Origin: Ianthella basta
Lineage: Eukaryota; Porifera; Demospongiae; Verongiida; Ianthellidae
Assembly: GCA_964019415.1 (NCBI GenBank)
Contig: OZ025889.1
Location: 3,722,399-3,786,398 of the forward strand
Length of the DNA stretch: 64,000 bases
Direction: 5' to 3'
Shown here piece by piece: positions 21,824 through 62,369 of the stretch. A program made the position numbers and the translations under genes. Under the pieces are notes generated by a model. That model ran no database searches, was not told where the DNA came from, and saw only the letters and a program-made list of their open reading frames with translations. Every line of letters begins with the position of its first letter. Position 1 is the stretch's first letter.

Positions 21824-24482
21824 ATGGCATTATTGCGGTTCACACATCTGCTGCGTCTGTACTTTCTTATACTCTTACCGATCCAAGTGCAAGGTGAGCT
21901 ACTGTGGCAGGTTGTATTACTGATAGCTTATAGCTAGCTACTACAGCACTGCACTAATCGAGCCTGCATGTTCAGATCAACGGTACCTTGCTAACGCCTG
22001 GTGGTAGTGTGTTTGAGTGGCAGTAATAAAATGTGTTTGCTATGTAGCTACCTGTAGCTAGAGAATCACCCATTAGTCAGAAATAGCTAGCTACTGGCAG
22101 TTGCCAAAGTAGTTTCGAATAGCTGTATAGAGGAGGACGTTCTATATAGTAAGCTGCTCTTTGGTGATTGAACACCTCAGGTGATTGTCACCAGGGTTTC
22201 TTTGAAGTGGAAAGTTTGCCAGAAGAACGCACCTCTGCCTTAGTTACATTATACGACTTCCTGGAACGTAGCGATTTTATCTACCCTGACCTAAAGTTCA
22301 CCTGCAATGGAACAGTGACTCTGGTTGCGTTTGGAGCATTCTTTAGCAGTAACAGGGATGTTGACTGGGGCACTGTGATGACGGGGGCATTGTCAATCTG
22401 GAGACCCAGCGGGCTAACCTACAACCTGGTCCAAAGCTACGTCATTGAGGAAGACTTGTCTCAAAGAGACAACACGTATGGCCTTTCTTATTCTACTTTA
22501 TATGGTGGGCAGTCGTACTCACTGCTTATAAACACTGTACTACGTGTGGTCCAGGATAATTTAGAAATCCCTGTTTTGAGTGGAGACGTTGTTGGCCTGT
22601 CACTCCCTCCACAAGTTGATCCGTGGGAGGATGCTATTCCTGTTATATATTCTGGTGGGACTGCCGACAGTGTGATGTTGAGTGAGAGCACCAGTGCATC
22701 CTGCTGGAGTGCCTCAGAGGGAGCTTTTGTTCAGTGTCACTCAGTAGTGGGCCAGGCACAACCGCACATTGCAGTGGAATTTAGACCTGCTGATACATCT
22801 ACCACACCGTCACCTTCATCAGTTTTGCCACTAGGTAAGTTGTATAATCACATGTTATCCCCTTTCACTGCATGTGCAAGTGCAAACTCACAAGCAAGGG
22901 TTAATGCATAGAAGTAGATATCCACCATTTGTGATCTATGCACTGTAAAGGTGGATAGAAATTGGATTGTTGTTCAGCCGTCACATAGCAGAGAAGGATA
23001 AATTTGTGAGACGTTTCAACCTTGAGGATCTTCATCAGTCTTGTTGCGTGTGCATGTGCTGTTGAAAAGACTCATTAATCGATCACTTTTCATTGTGTGA
23101 TTGCTCAAAAACTATCCCATTTCTATTCACTGCCGCAGCATAACCCTCTACCACATCATTGATCGCTATTAAGGAGCCATGGCTGGAGCATTGTATATAA
23201 TTATAGATCTATGGCTGGGCCAAGTATATATTTGATTGCGTGAGTCTGTACATGTTCACACATTTGTCTATGACATTTCTTTGTATAATGCAGAGAATAT
23301 ACCGGAATCATCTGATGTGGTTAGCCCCACTGGGAGTAGCTCTGCAAGCACTTATTTTGATCAGCTGACCAGGACCACCCGATCCCCCATAGCTGGCACG
23401 GTTACTGCTAGCACAACAGTTCCAGTTATGGCAAGTCTAGCACCTTTGAGGAATGAGAATGGGCTAATTGCTACTGTGGGGGTGCTGGCCAGTCTACTGG
23501 GACTGGCAATTGTAACCATAGCAACCCTTGGTGTATTTATTTCATGTAAGCTGCGGCAGTCAAAAGGGCAGCACACTATCAGTGGAGACAACACTTCTCA
23601 ACCTGAAGGTGAGTGCATGTAAGCCATATGGGTACTGTGGAACCCTGCATGCCTTGTGGATGCCCCTGAAAAGTGGACACCTCCATAATGCAGACACATT
23701 CAAATGCCAAATCCGTCTTATTCTACTAATGTAAGCTTACTCTGAAATGAGGACACCCCTATAGTCAAGGCACTTTTTTGATCCTAAGGGTGTCCACTTT
23801 ATAGAGGTCTCATTGTACAACATTGAACAAGGGTATGTCGCTACAATATAATACCTGAGCCAGCTTCTTGTCATATTGAATATAATCTGAGTAATTTATT
23901 ATTTTCACCGAATATGCTCACTAACTTCCTGATTCATTTGCTATCCAACATCAATTCTTGAATATAATTAATTCTTCTGATATAATGAAAAAATACTCTA
24001 GATCTGCAGTACAGATATAATATTGTCTACTCTAAAAGATTTTGCTGTTCAATTTGTCTTCTCCGCATACATGCTATGGATGTTGTATACTCCCTTAAGG
24101 CATTTAATTCACCTTTAATGACACTGCTGTTATTTCTTGATTGAACTATGCAGTTGTATTAATGGGCAATCCAGCATATTCAGCTTCCCACACCCTCAAT
24201 AGCCAGAGGTTACCAGGAGTTGATAATGAAAGGCTAGTTTATGAAGACCCTCAACAAGATGAATACAATACATATGATATCCCCAGGAGCAGTGAACAGG
24301 TTCAAGGGTATGACCACCTCAAAAGGAATGAAGCTGAAGCCCAAGTGACCATACCTGATCATGACACAGGGACTAGTGGGCCTTACAGCACATTAAGCTC
24401 CAGTGTGCAGTACAAGGTGAATATGTATGTTGTGTTGTACTATGCATAACATGAGTATTGTTGCATGTGTGAATACTTGAGG

Positions 24483-24562
<80 letters not shown>

Positions 24563-25549
24563 GTGTGTGTGCATGTGTGCACGCACACTATACACGTATA
24601 GCAATGTACGTATGATTCCCTCTACTCAATAGAACCTCTCTGCAGCCAACAGCAGCAGTGCTGACGTTGTGGACCACCACATGGGCGGCTGTGACCAGTG
24701 TCTGGTGAGTGCTGTTTGTGGAGCTTTACTAATGGTAACTGAATATAACTGTATGCAGTGTTAGTTTGCTGACATGGTACCTTTGGCAATATATTTGAAG
24801 TTGCCAGTGGAAGCTTAATTTCCCAAACACAGTTTCATGTTCACAGAGTACTGAGTCTTGTTAACAACAATGCAAGAGTGTCCTGCTGTATCTCACCCTT
24901 CAAATCTCTTTCTGTCAATTGCAAAGAGCTTGAGAAGTTCTCCATGCTGGTTGTTAGCTGTGGTTTAAAACAATAATTCAAACAACTATACACTCCAGTC
25001 TGAAGGTATTTGGAAAATACTTTGCTTTTCCCGGCTGCATGGTCACAGCTGAACTGTATACAGCTCTACAGTCAGTGAAATAGATAGGAGAGCAATAATT
25101 GCAACCCTTTTAAATTGTGCAATAAGGCTGATGATGTCAGGATAAAATAACATTCAAGAAGATAAGGCATTACTCGAACATGCATTAAAATCACCAGCTG
25201 ATAATTGATCACTCCTCAATTATCACCAGTTGAAGGCCATTGGTTCTTGGATCATTTGCAGATATACCCACATTTTTTCGCAGTTTAAGTGGGCGGGGGG
25301 GGAGGGAGGGGGTGCACCCCCTTTATCTGCCTTGCATGCACGTTTGGTGGCTGTCTGTTGTAAACTGAAGGAATATTTCCCCTGAACTTATCTTGCATTA
25401 CAAAGATATATTTGTGTCCAGGTTCAAAGTTGTTCATATTGCTTAAGCTTGGCATGAGCAGTAATGATAATAGCAAATGAGATGTGTGCATACTTATAAT
25501 TATAATGAATTGTACTATTTTGTCATTTGTGTAGGAGGAGGCCAATTAA
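21824..25549 (+). CDS. Receptor gene A: single-pass receptor with tyrosine-rich tail, no kinase
   Basis: Exons: 21824-21893 (signal peptide MALLRFTHLLRLYFLILLPI), 22181-22834, 23294-23608, 24154-24416, 24633-24704, 25535-25549; 462 codons plus stop, all phases agree. The ectodomain (24-241) starts CHQGF and contains PDLKFTCNGTVTLVAF, SGDVVGLSLPP and EDAIPVIYSGG, matching the blocks of genes B to E but diverged. A Ser/Thr-rich stalk (242-290) leads to a membrane span near 298-324. The tail (about 325-462) holds phosphotyrosine-type motifs: NPAYSAS, VYEDP, TYDIP, GYDHL, GPYSTL. NPxY is the PTB-domain ligand and YDxP a Crk/Nck-type SH2 ligand (established motif knowledge). No kinase exons follow before gene B. 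It may act as a substrate or adaptor for kinases such as C and D (inference). Confidence 0.8.
23008..23040 (-). ncRNA. Hammerhead-ribozyme-like motif, degenerate
   Basis: The minus strand reads CTGATGA, a partly paired loop (AGATCCTCAAGGTT), then GAAAC and GTC. These are the conserved core blocks of a hammerhead ribozyme in the right order. Stem I is short (only two pairs seen) and stem II has a mismatch, so this is probably a decayed copy of the kind carried by Penelope-like elements or retrozymes. It lies in intron 2 of gene A. Confidence 0.4.
23633..23817. repeat. MITE-like element, about 185 bp
   Basis: Begins TACTGTGGAACCC and ends GGTCTCATTGTA, giving imperfect inverted ends of the TACTGTG/TACAATG type with paired inner words (agtggacacc, ggtgtccact). 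It belongs to a different family from the 3941 copy. It lies in the intron of gene A just after exon 23294-23608. Confidence 0.5.
24487..24571. repeat. (GT)n microsatellite
   Basis: About 40 GT units in the intron between exons 24154-24416 and 24633-24704 of gene A. Confidence 0.95.
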
Positions 25550-26702
25550 GTCAGAGAGATCATGATTGGATGGAATAAAACATTGCATTTTTGTACTTGT
25601 AAATATTATCAAATTAACTTATATATTAAGAGCTGTGATTAGCGTATTTGTATAATATTACCTATGTATGTATCAATGGGCCTCTACAACATTATTAATA
25701 TTGCACTAGTATAACATTAGCATTAGCACATAGGATGCATGCATGGGGTTGTCTTGTTCCAGTGAACCAGACCAGGGCCAATGACCTCCAGACCTTTATA
25801 TAATTAACCAACCCTTTGGCAGCTGAACCACTGGTCACTGCCAACGTACAGCTGTTGTGCACTACATTCTCTGCTCTCAGTGCAAGTTGCAACTGCATGG
25901 GCTGCAACATGCAAACAGGTACAGGCTATTTGTGGGGATTTTGTGCTATTCATGCAGCACTAGCTGTGTGTGGTGTACAGTCATGACCTGCATGCCATTT
26001 TTGACGGGGCACTACTCTGTAATACTGACAGTAAGGTCAGAAACAAGAAGGTGGAGCAGTCACGTCTCAGTACCAACTCAGTGTCACTCAGCAGCACTCG
26101 GCCTAATTGCATCTTAAAAGAAACTCTTAACAGTTAACTGTTTAACTTAACCTATATTTGCACCATCCATAGCCACGTACATCTCTCTTGCTTTCTGGAA
26201 ACTTATAATTACATCCCTTTTCAATGTTGTTTGGCTGCTCATTGCTTCTCTCAATTTGCATTATGTAATTTAAGTATTGACCACCCATTGTGTGGCTTGC
26301 TTAGCGTTGTATGAGGCCATTGTAATGCGTGTGTGGCCATATGGGGTATCCGGTGCAAGGATGATGATATCACGGTGGGGTGACCAACTCAGGATGTTTG
26401 CATGTGCCCCTATAATATTATATGCACCAGCTGCTAGTACGTCACGGTGGCGGTGACCACCTCAGGATGCTTCACATCAGCCTTCGATTTTTCCAGTGGG
26501 GTGTTAACCAATACTACTAATACTATAATACCAAATACAATAATACCAATATTAACCAATACTACTTACTACCAGATAGGCGTAGCTATATACGGACATT
26601 CGTGCAGTATAAGCTCTGACTTGAAGATTCTGAGCTAAAGTGTGTGACGCTGTTTAGCTAGCTACTTCGTGATACTTTGACAGCCAGGCTCAAGTGGTCG
26701 AA

Positions 26703-30696
<3,994 letters not shown>

Positions 30697-30999
30697 CTAT
30701 ATATGACATAATGAGCCAATTAATGGTAAAGGAAACATTGGCAGACCAAGATATAGGTATTGATGAATTGGGTCTGCTTCGTACTGGTATATAGTGTGTC
30801 ATGCAGACACTTAGTTATAATTGTCAGATATCCCTGCATAATTATATTGTTTAACAGGTCTAATTATGTTCATAACTGAGGTTAAGCAACTTTGACAGCA
30901 TATGTACAGCGGATTAACACTGTTATCCTGGAAGGTGACATGGGATGGGATGTGTGAATGATGTTCACTCCAACCAGTACAAGAAGCTGCATGGGTGTG

Positions 31000-31620
31000 C
31001 ACTGCATATATACTATTTGGTGGCATGCCCTTAGGCAAGTTACATTTGCTTGCTGCAGCGTGCACTCCAATGGCGGCGGTGCAGGTTCTGACCGGCTGTA
31101 ACTTGCGCTGGTGGTCTTTTTCTTCGGCCATTGTGTGCATTTACTTTCTGGCACATGTGGTGGTGCGAATGGTGTGTGTGGTGGCCCGGGGCCACTGTAA
31201 CATGCGCTGGTGGTGGTCTTTTTCAATGACCAACTAGCGCAGATACTCTACTGGCACATGTGGTGGTGGCTACTGAAACTTGCACTAGTGGTCTTTTTCT
31301 ATGACCAACTGACGCAGATACTCTACTGGCACAGGTGGTGGTGGCTGTAATATTGTAACTTGCACTGTGTGGTGGCAGTGGTGTTTTTTCTAGAGCAATG
31401 GCGCATATACTGAATGCATGCATTGTAACTTGCACTGTGTGGTGGTACGTGGTGGTGGTGGTCTGTTTTCTAGAGCAATGGCACATATACTGAATGCATG
31501 CATTCACTGCACTGTAACTTGCACCGTGTGGTGGTGGCGGCGGTCGTTTCATCTAGGAATGCATGTGGTGGCCGTAATTATGTAATTTGCACTGTGTGGT
31601 GGTGGTAGTAGTATGTGGTA
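31000..31620. repeat. Diverged tandem repeats with GTGGTGG blocks
   Basis: Repeated phrases such as gtaacttgcactgtgtggtgg, tctagagcaatggcrcatat and gaccaactgacgcagatact occur two to four times each in 60-90 bp units. The stretch 30700-31620 between genes B and C has no coding exon; in particular no kinase exon was found. Confidence 0.75.
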
Positions 31621-32544
31621 CATTGCATTTTTGTACTTGTAAATATTATCAAATTAACTTATATATTAAGAGCTGTGATTAGTGTATTTGTATAATATTA
31701 CCTATGTATCAATGGGCCTCTACAACATTATATATTAATATTGCATTATATAGCATATGGGATGCATGCTTGGGGTTGTCTTGTTCCAGTGAACCAGACC
31801 AGGGCCAATGACCTCCAGACCTTTATATAATTAGCCAACCCTTTGGAAGTTGAACCACTGGTCACTGCCAACATACAGCCGTTGTGCACTACATTCTCTG
31901 CATGCTCTCAGTGCAAGTTGCAACTGCATGGGCTGCAACATGCAAACAGGTACAGGCTATTTGTGGGGATTTTGTGCTATTCATGCAGCACTAGCTGTAT
32001 GTGGTGTACAGTCATGACCTGCATGCCATTTTTGACGGGGCACTACCCTGTAATACTGGCAGTAAGGTCAGAAACAAGAAGGTGGAGCAGTCACATCTCA
32101 GTACCAACTTAGTGTCACTCAGCAGCACTCGGCCTAATTGCATCTTAAAAGAAACTCTTAACCTATATTTGCACCATCCATAGCCACGTACATCTCTCTT
32201 GCTTTCTGGAAACTTATAATTACATTCATTTTCAATGTTGTCTTGGCTGCTCATTGCTTCTCTCAATTGCATCATGTACTTTAAGTATTGGCCACCTATT
32301 GTGTGGCTTGCTTAGCATTGTATGAGGCCATTGTAATGCGTCTGTGGCCATATGGGGTATCCGGTGTAAGGATGGTGTGTCACGGTGGGGTGACCAACTC
32401 AGGATGTTGTGCCCCTATAATATTATATGCACCAGCTGCTAGTACGTCACGGTGGTGGTGACCACCTCAGGATGCTTCACATCAGCCTTCGATTTTTCCA
32501 GTGGGGTGTTACTATCAGATAAGCGTAGCTATAGTATATATACT

Positions 32545-32629
32545 AGCCTCGTACCCAGTCCCTATTTCCATTCCGCCTTCCGCTCCCGAGCGGAAGTCGG
32601 AATGGAAATAGGGACTGGGGGTACGGGCT
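32545..32629. repeat. Foldback (hairpin) insertion, 85 bp
   Basis: The left arm AGCCTCGTACCCAGTCCCTA is mirrored by the right arm ending TAGGGACTGGGGGTACGGGCT, with pairing through ttccattccg and cggaatggaa. Gene B's copy of this upstream region (near 26585) lacks it, so it inserted after the B/C duplication. It lies about 125 bp upstream of the gene C start codon. Confidence 0.9.
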
Positions 32630-32752
32630 AATAGTATATGGACACTCGTACAGTATAAGCTCTGACTTGAAGATTCTGAGCTAAAGTGTGTGACGCTGTT
32701 TAGCTAGCTAGCTACTTCGTGATACTTTGACAGCCAGGCTCAAGTGGTCGAA

Positions 32753-46678
<13,926 letters not shown>

Positions 46679-47585
46679 ACAATAGAACATGTACATCTTG
46701 TGCTCAAGTTTGAAATGAACACGATAATTGTTGTGCTTACATGCCTTCAGTTTTGTATCTGTACACTTATTATACAGATATACTAGGAAGAAATAATTAT
46801 TGTTATATAACCAGTGTTATCTTGATTGTGTGATATAATTAATGCAACTGACTCAGAATGCAACTAATTTTTCATACAGCATGCATACAGCTGTTAGCTT
46901 GCCACTGGATTTGCTGATAGGGATAAACATAATTATAGAAATTATGTACACGCCCACGCAGTCAATTGCATGCTGTACGTAAGTGGTGATTTGTGAAGGT
47001 ACAAGACTGAAAGATGGGAAGAGAGTAATATTTTATATAGAAATGCAGTGATGTTGTGGCAGGAGTCCTGTGCATGTGGTGAGAAGGTATGCAGTTTTGC
47101 AACTAAGATGTTGGTGCTACAGAATCATAGAATAGTTGTGGATGTGAGGATGTGTGTGGCATGGGAGAGCGATGAATGGTGCAGGGGATTCAAAATTGGC
47201 CGGATTCTGTATATACTGAGGATAGAGCTGCAGACCACTGTAAGCTCACCACCTCAATCACGGCTGGTCATTATATTAGACAGGAAATCAATATAAGCTA
47301 TACCATCATCCTGAGGGCAACCAACAGGTGCACTTAAGGATCGAGACTGAGGTGTAAGAATGGGCTCAGAATAGATGATGGGGCTATATAGATTGGTTAT
47401 CATCACGAGATAGACCAATATAATAACTCATTCATTCTAACCATCCTTTTCAATTCTTTTCAAATCGTTGTTTCATTGAAGTTAATTCTTCATATTCTTT
47501 GATGTAACATAAACTATATTAACTATTGTTAAAGAAAGACAACATTGTGAACTACACGATAGGAAAGAGAGGGGGAGGGGGAAAA

Positions 47586-47662
47586 GGCAGTGAACCGGAC
47601 CAGGACCAATGACCTCCAGACCTTTATCCGACCCTTTAGCAGCTGAACCACTGGTCACTGCC
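47586..47662 (-). repeat. tRNA-like 77-bp repeat (SINE-like)
   Basis: Read on the minus strand it runs from GGCAGTGACC to GGTTCACTGCC; the ends GGCAGTGA and TCACTGCC are complementary like an acceptor stem, and TGGTTCAGCTGC resembles a polymerase III A box. Other copies: 47744-47820 (plus), and in genes B and C and their spacers near 25758-25845, 28570-28645, 31791-31870 and 34630-34709. Confidence 0.6.
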
Positions 47663-47743
47663 AACAGCCGTGCACTGATTAGCAGGTGCCCATGTGTGGG
47701 AGTTTCAACAGATACTCTGAATAAAGCATACCCAATGGCTGTT

Positions 47744-47820
47744 GGCAGTGACCAGTGGTTCAGCTGCCAAAGTGTCAGCTAAAGGTCTGGAGGTCCTTGA
47801 CCATGGTCCAGTTCACTGCC
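47744..47820 (+). repeat. tRNA-like 77-bp repeat, inverted partner
   Basis: Same 77-bp element as 47586-47662 in opposite orientation, 81 bp away, with about ten differences. The pair could fold into a long hairpin if transcribed. Confidence 0.6.
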
Positions 47821-48418
47821 AATTTTCATTTTTCGTTTACATTAACCATGGTACATAGATCATCACTATTGTTGTTGTAATTAGTCACAAATGAACTGGC
47901 AATCTCACTCATACTTAAGGCTGCAGCTATTGTGCAATATCTGAATTGGCCTCTACACGTTTACACAATGTACAAGCTTTACACAGTCCTGTTTTAACGC
48001 AATACACCTCCTACTGACTCAGTGACTGATCACCTGGTCTTTAATGAGTCTTTGCATGGCTTTGGCTGCATGCCATATTTGGTGTGGACCACAACCATGT
48101 ATCACTTCCCCATGCTGCCTATGGTTCTGACATCATCGGAAGCCATCTAATAGGGTTAACCGCAATTAACTTTTTCTGTGACGCGCTGTTACTCTGTGGT
48201 GGTATGTGGGTGTTGTCACAGTATGGTATCAATAGTCAGAGTCTGAGGTAGGAAACTTATTGTGATCAAGTGTATGCCCTAGTATAATTTTATATACTAG
48301 GCATTGACGATTCAAATGACACGACTGAATCCGGAAGATTCTTCTTCCGTGTAATTCCTTGACGCGCGTTCTGCTCCAAGCGTCAGGTCAAGGCCGTCGC
48401 AGCCGTCTGCGCTGGGCA

Positions 48419-58264
<9,846 letters not shown>

Positions 58265-58956
58265 TTCCATTGTTTCCCCACTACTGGTTCACACTGTGTA
58301 TATAGTCACAGTGGACAGATGTTGCTTAAAAGTAGAATAAGAATGGCCTCTTCAAAGAATGGTCACATTCATACCCTTGGAAGGCATGCATATATACAGT
58401 GCAAGCAAATACATATATATACTGTGTCTCTACACTTTAGCAAATATACATGGTTTCATAAACATTGAATTGGAGCCAGATTAAGCAGCTTCCTTTTTCA
58501 ATGTAACACAATTGCACTCCTATATTGTGTAATTTTAACTGTTTTTGAATAATTGTTTAAAATGAATGTGTGAGTGTGTACTCGTGTGTGTGTGTGTGTG
58601 CGTGGTGTGTGTGTGTGCGTGCGTGCGTGCGTGTATGCGTGCATGTGTACATGTTTCATTCAAATTCTTCTCAATACCAGTTCTACCTTACAAAGGCTCT
58701 ATAATTATATTATGCCATTCAGTTGTGAGTGGTATGATCCCCTGGGGGATAAACCAGCTTGTAGAGGAGGATGTTTGGGTCAGGTGTCAAAAGTCCACAG
58801 TAGGAATCGAGTCATTCAATGGTTCAATTTTATAAGTCCCATTGACGGAGAGGGTCCCACAGCCTTATAGTTTCCACACTTTGTGTCAAGTTGAAAGCTA
58901 GCTATAGCTCCCACTCACGAGCCTAGCCGCAGCGCTGAAATTTTGAGAAGGCCAAT
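58265..58956. other. Spacer between genes D and E
   Basis: About 690 bp with a short imperfect GT tract (58584-58630) and no exon. It must hold the 3' end of gene D and the promoter of gene E; no clear signals were recognised. Confidence 0.5.
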
Positions 58957-61900
58957 ATGCGAAAGTACAGCCATTTGTTACTGACCACATTGGTGTATGT
59001 TCACACTTTGAATGGAAGTGCAGAGCCAGTTCCAGGTAAGCCTATATGCATGCATATCTGCACAGAATAGCTGAATACTGGACTCGGGTTCATATCGAGT
59101 TTAGTGGCATGGGCCACACAGTTCCAGTCCTCCTTTTCAATGTGTTAATGGCTACATACATATATAGCTAATATTGGGCACAAATTGTATTATACTGATA
59201 ATGTCTTCCCACTTTGTAGATGCTTCGGACTGTCTGCAAGGCTTTGCAAACATCCGTTCCCTCCCAAGCAATGTTACAACCTCTGATGTCTTGCTCTACA
59301 AAGTACTTCCGCCTGGACTACATTTATTTCCCAATGTGAAGTTCCTATGTGATGGCAGCGTCCAAAGGCTGAAGTTTGTACTGTTTTATACCGCTGCTGT
59401 TAACAATGTTTGGGAGAAGTTACCTTGGGTGGAACTACTGCTGTCATCTGGTGGGCATCACAGAGAATGTACTGGTAACACACTTAATTGCATTATAGTT
59501 CGGCAAAATTTGAGTGAGAAAGTGAAAGAGAGCGAATTATTCAATCTTGGATTAGTCACTCATGGCTGCGAAGGACAGTGCATTGTATTTCAAAAAAACA
59601 CCATTCTAACTTTATCAGTGGAGTTTAATCCACCAAGGACTGTAAAGAGAGGAGACCACATTGGCCTTTATATACCTCGTCTTCTGCAGAGGTATGAAGA
59701 TGCCCTGCCCATTATTTACACAGGGAGCAATTTTGAAAGTCCCTTCATTGCCTTTCTTCCAGGTTCATTCATTCCTTCTCGTGAGTTTGACCAACACCTC
59801 ATGCTCAAATATATGCATGTGCTTTCAATTGGGTGTCGTAAACTACATGATCATAATATGGCATTTGGAATGTTGGATTGATGCTTTTATGGGAGTCGTG
59901 TAGCATACAGAACTGCCAGTAAATCAACTGTCACATTCAGTGCTAAATGGAAGGAAAAGATGTAGGAATTTGGAAAAAGGGAGCAGCAAATATAAAGGAC
60001 TTGCTTTCCATTATATTAAGTAAATGATCATTGAAATTCTAGCTATTGGTGATGTTTACTTGTGTTGTCTGCTTTGTCTTGCAGCTGGTTGGGAAGAACA
60101 GCTCGCTTCACCTCCAAAATCACCAGAAACAACAAAATCTGCACTAGATTGTTCCTGGCCTTATGCATGGGTCACAGGGGTGCTAGCCTGCCTACTACTG
60201 TTTGCCGCTGTAGCAGTAGTAATTCTTGCAGTAATCCTTGCAGTCTTATGGAGAAGAGCGAGAGTAGTATACACGGGCAAGTGCAAACACATGCAGCAAT
60301 ATGAATCCTCGGTTGGGAACATTGCACCAAATGCAGGTTTGTTGGCTCCGGTCATGGAGTATTAGCAACATGCCCTATACCTTGTCATGTATAGCTATGT
60401 AAGCTGTTACAGTAGTATGTATTCATTACATATATCAGACAGCACGGTAGTGCTGTCTATGTAGGGATGGCAGTGGTTGTTTGTATGCTGTAATACAAAC
60501 GAAAAGTCGCGCTACTCCTGAATAAGGCCGAAAACCGGCAAACGAAGCTTACCGTGACGAAGCGGGGACTGAATAGTGCACATATATAACCTTTCTTCCC
60601 AGCGAAGGTACGCCTACACGTAGATAGCGCCCTCGACATTCCTCACGTTTCGTCGTCTTCTTCTTCTTCCTTGACAGCCGTAGCGCACGAACCAGAGGGA
60701 CCAGGACAATATTTATCGAACCATATTGCACCATTTTTGGCTGGCTGCATTCCTTTGTAGGTTAGAAGGCGGCGCGAGTTAGTGCGGAAGACAGCGCTTG
60801 CCACGACTCCTGTCGTGTTGCTTGGCCAAGCGGGACGGACGCCATTTTCAAATTACGTAATTAAACCGGACGAAACCGGAGTGACTGATGCCATTGTTTG
60901 TAGCTGCAGCAGTTAGCTTGCGCACCGTTCGAAGGACTTTTGCGGTCGTGCGTGCATTTCCCAGCCACGGTTGGCTTCCGGTCGCCGTTTCTCGCTGGGT
61001 TAGCGCGGAACCTAGGTGCTAGCCCACACCTTGAACTTCAGGATTACAGAAATGAGATATAATGCCTGCAACAATGCCCTATGGCTGAGACTAAGTGTGT
61101 TGCTTCAGCTTAGCTGTCCACTATAAAAAAGTACAGAAACTAGAAATAATAAAAATTTTCTACAAAAATTGTTACACAGTGGAGCATTAACCATCGTCCC
61201 TACATTCAAGGATGTAGGACTATACGGTGCAACATTCTTGCACGTAGGGAGCATGGTTAATGCTCCACTGTGTAACAGCCTTTACTTGTTTCTGTCCTTT
61301 TTATGCCATCCCTACATCCTTACAATTTTACATTGGTTGTTGTCAGCTTGCAAAGTATAAACACTGCATGGTGCATACTCATCACATTTTTATTATTTCT
61401 AGCAATTATAATGAACATGTGTCTGTACATGTGGTATTATTATTGTGGTTAATCTATTATTGTATTTTATTACATTATTATAATGAATATTATTAGTGTA
61501 ACAGTGCTAGTTGTACTTACCCCAAAGGTAAAATATAAATTGACTACCTGGTGGATAATAATTTTAATATGATGACAGATTGGGCTATTTGTGAGGCTAT
61601 AAAGTAGTCAGGTTTAAATTACATCTCCTCTATAATTATATTATATTGATGCCATGGACTAAAAATTATATACTATCTCAAATTGTAGACGGTTTTAGAA
61701 AGAGTGCATCAGCCCATGTTGGAGATGGCTGTTGCCGCAGCATGCAAATTCAGTGTCCCAAACAAGGTTGGTGGATTGCTCAGCTCAGCCCATACTTTAG
61801 TATGGGGTTGAGCTTCAAAGTGGTGATGGTGGTAGTGGTGGTGGGGGAGTCAAGCCCCCCCCCCCCCCCCCCCCCCCCTGCGTGCCCCCCTCTACCACTG

Positions 61901-62369
61901 CCCAATGTTCCTCTAAATGCATTTTGTGTGCGTTCATCCTAACTGCTTGCATAATGTTGTGTGTATGCATTACATGTATGCATGTTGCTTGTCTATACAT
62001 GCATTATAGTAAGTTAAAGATGTGCACATTCTACTGTTTTCACTGCATGCAGCACCCCATTGCCATTTCTTCCTGGATCAAAGGCCGACCTTGAGAGAAC
62101 TGAATGAAAAGGTGGTTTTGCGTGTGGCTGGCAGATGGGTCAGCATTGGCTTGCAGCTGAACATTGAGGACTACACCTTACATGCAATAACGACACCTAA
62201 TGGGAGCAATAATGAGCACTGCCGTGAGATGTTCAGATGCTGGCTTGCTGGAGAACAGGGCTACGGGGCCCTGCCCAGGACCTGGTTCACTGTGTTGCAA
62301 TCGGTGGAGAAGGGCTACGGTAGTGAGGTGTCTCACAATATTGCAGAGCTCCTCCACCAGAAAGCATAA
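58957..62369 (+). CDS. Receptor gene E: death-domain receptor with the same ectodomain family
   Basis: Exons: 58957-59035 (signal peptide MRKYSHLLLTTLVYVHTLNG), 59220-59780 (ectodomain), 60085-60336 (membrane exon), 62053-62369; 402 codons plus stop, phases agree. The ectodomain (27-213) has DASDCLQGFANIRSLP, LHLFPNVKFLCDGSV, TVKRGDHIGLYIPR and EDALPIIYTGSNFESPF, close to D and C. The membrane span is near 244-268. The last exon encodes a death domain (about 305-395): RPTLRELNEKVVLRVAGRW, SIGLQLNIEDYTL, CREMFRCWLAGEQG, ALPRTWFTVLQSVEKGYG. Death domains pass signals by homotypic binding in apoptosis and NF-kB pathways. No kinase exon lies between; a kinase last exon remains as a relic at 63432-63587. 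The join at 60336/62053 rests on phase and acceptor and needs transcript proof. Confidence 0.75.
61171..61276. repeat. Foldback, 24-bp perfect arms, 106 bp
   Basis: The arm gttacacagtggagcattaa (and four more bases) at 61171-61194 is mirrored exactly at 61253-61276. Inner words cgtccctac and gtaggga extend the pairing. It has the shape of a MITE or a small-RNA precursor, in the intron of gene E. Confidence 0.9.
61855..61878. repeat. Poly-C tract, 24 bp
   Basis: Follows the G-rich phrase ggtggtgggggag, as at 16072-16091; the phrase after it (gcccaatgttcctctaaatg) may belong to a repeat family. Confidence 0.95.

Larger units (their letters stand above)
46679..48418. other. Spacer between genes C and D
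   Basis: About 1.7 kb without coding exons. It contains the inverted pair of tRNA-like repeats (47586-47662, 47744-47820). The last 150 bp before 48419 become GC-richer and probably hold the gene D promoter. Confidence 0.5.
60337..62052. other. Intron of gene E with GC-rich insert and hairpins
   Basis: 60450-61030 is GC-rich with many CpG and no recognised frame, unlike its AT-rich surroundings. A foldback (61171-61276) and a 24-base poly-C run (61855-61878) follow. No alternative kinase exon was found here. Confidence 0.5.

Noticed and set aside
30700-32750. Kinase exons for gene B
   Set aside because: The stretch between B and C was read for the kinase motifs (GEGEFGEV, HRDLAARN, DFG, DDSVAMKLGAP) and none was found; it holds repeats and the duplicated spacer.
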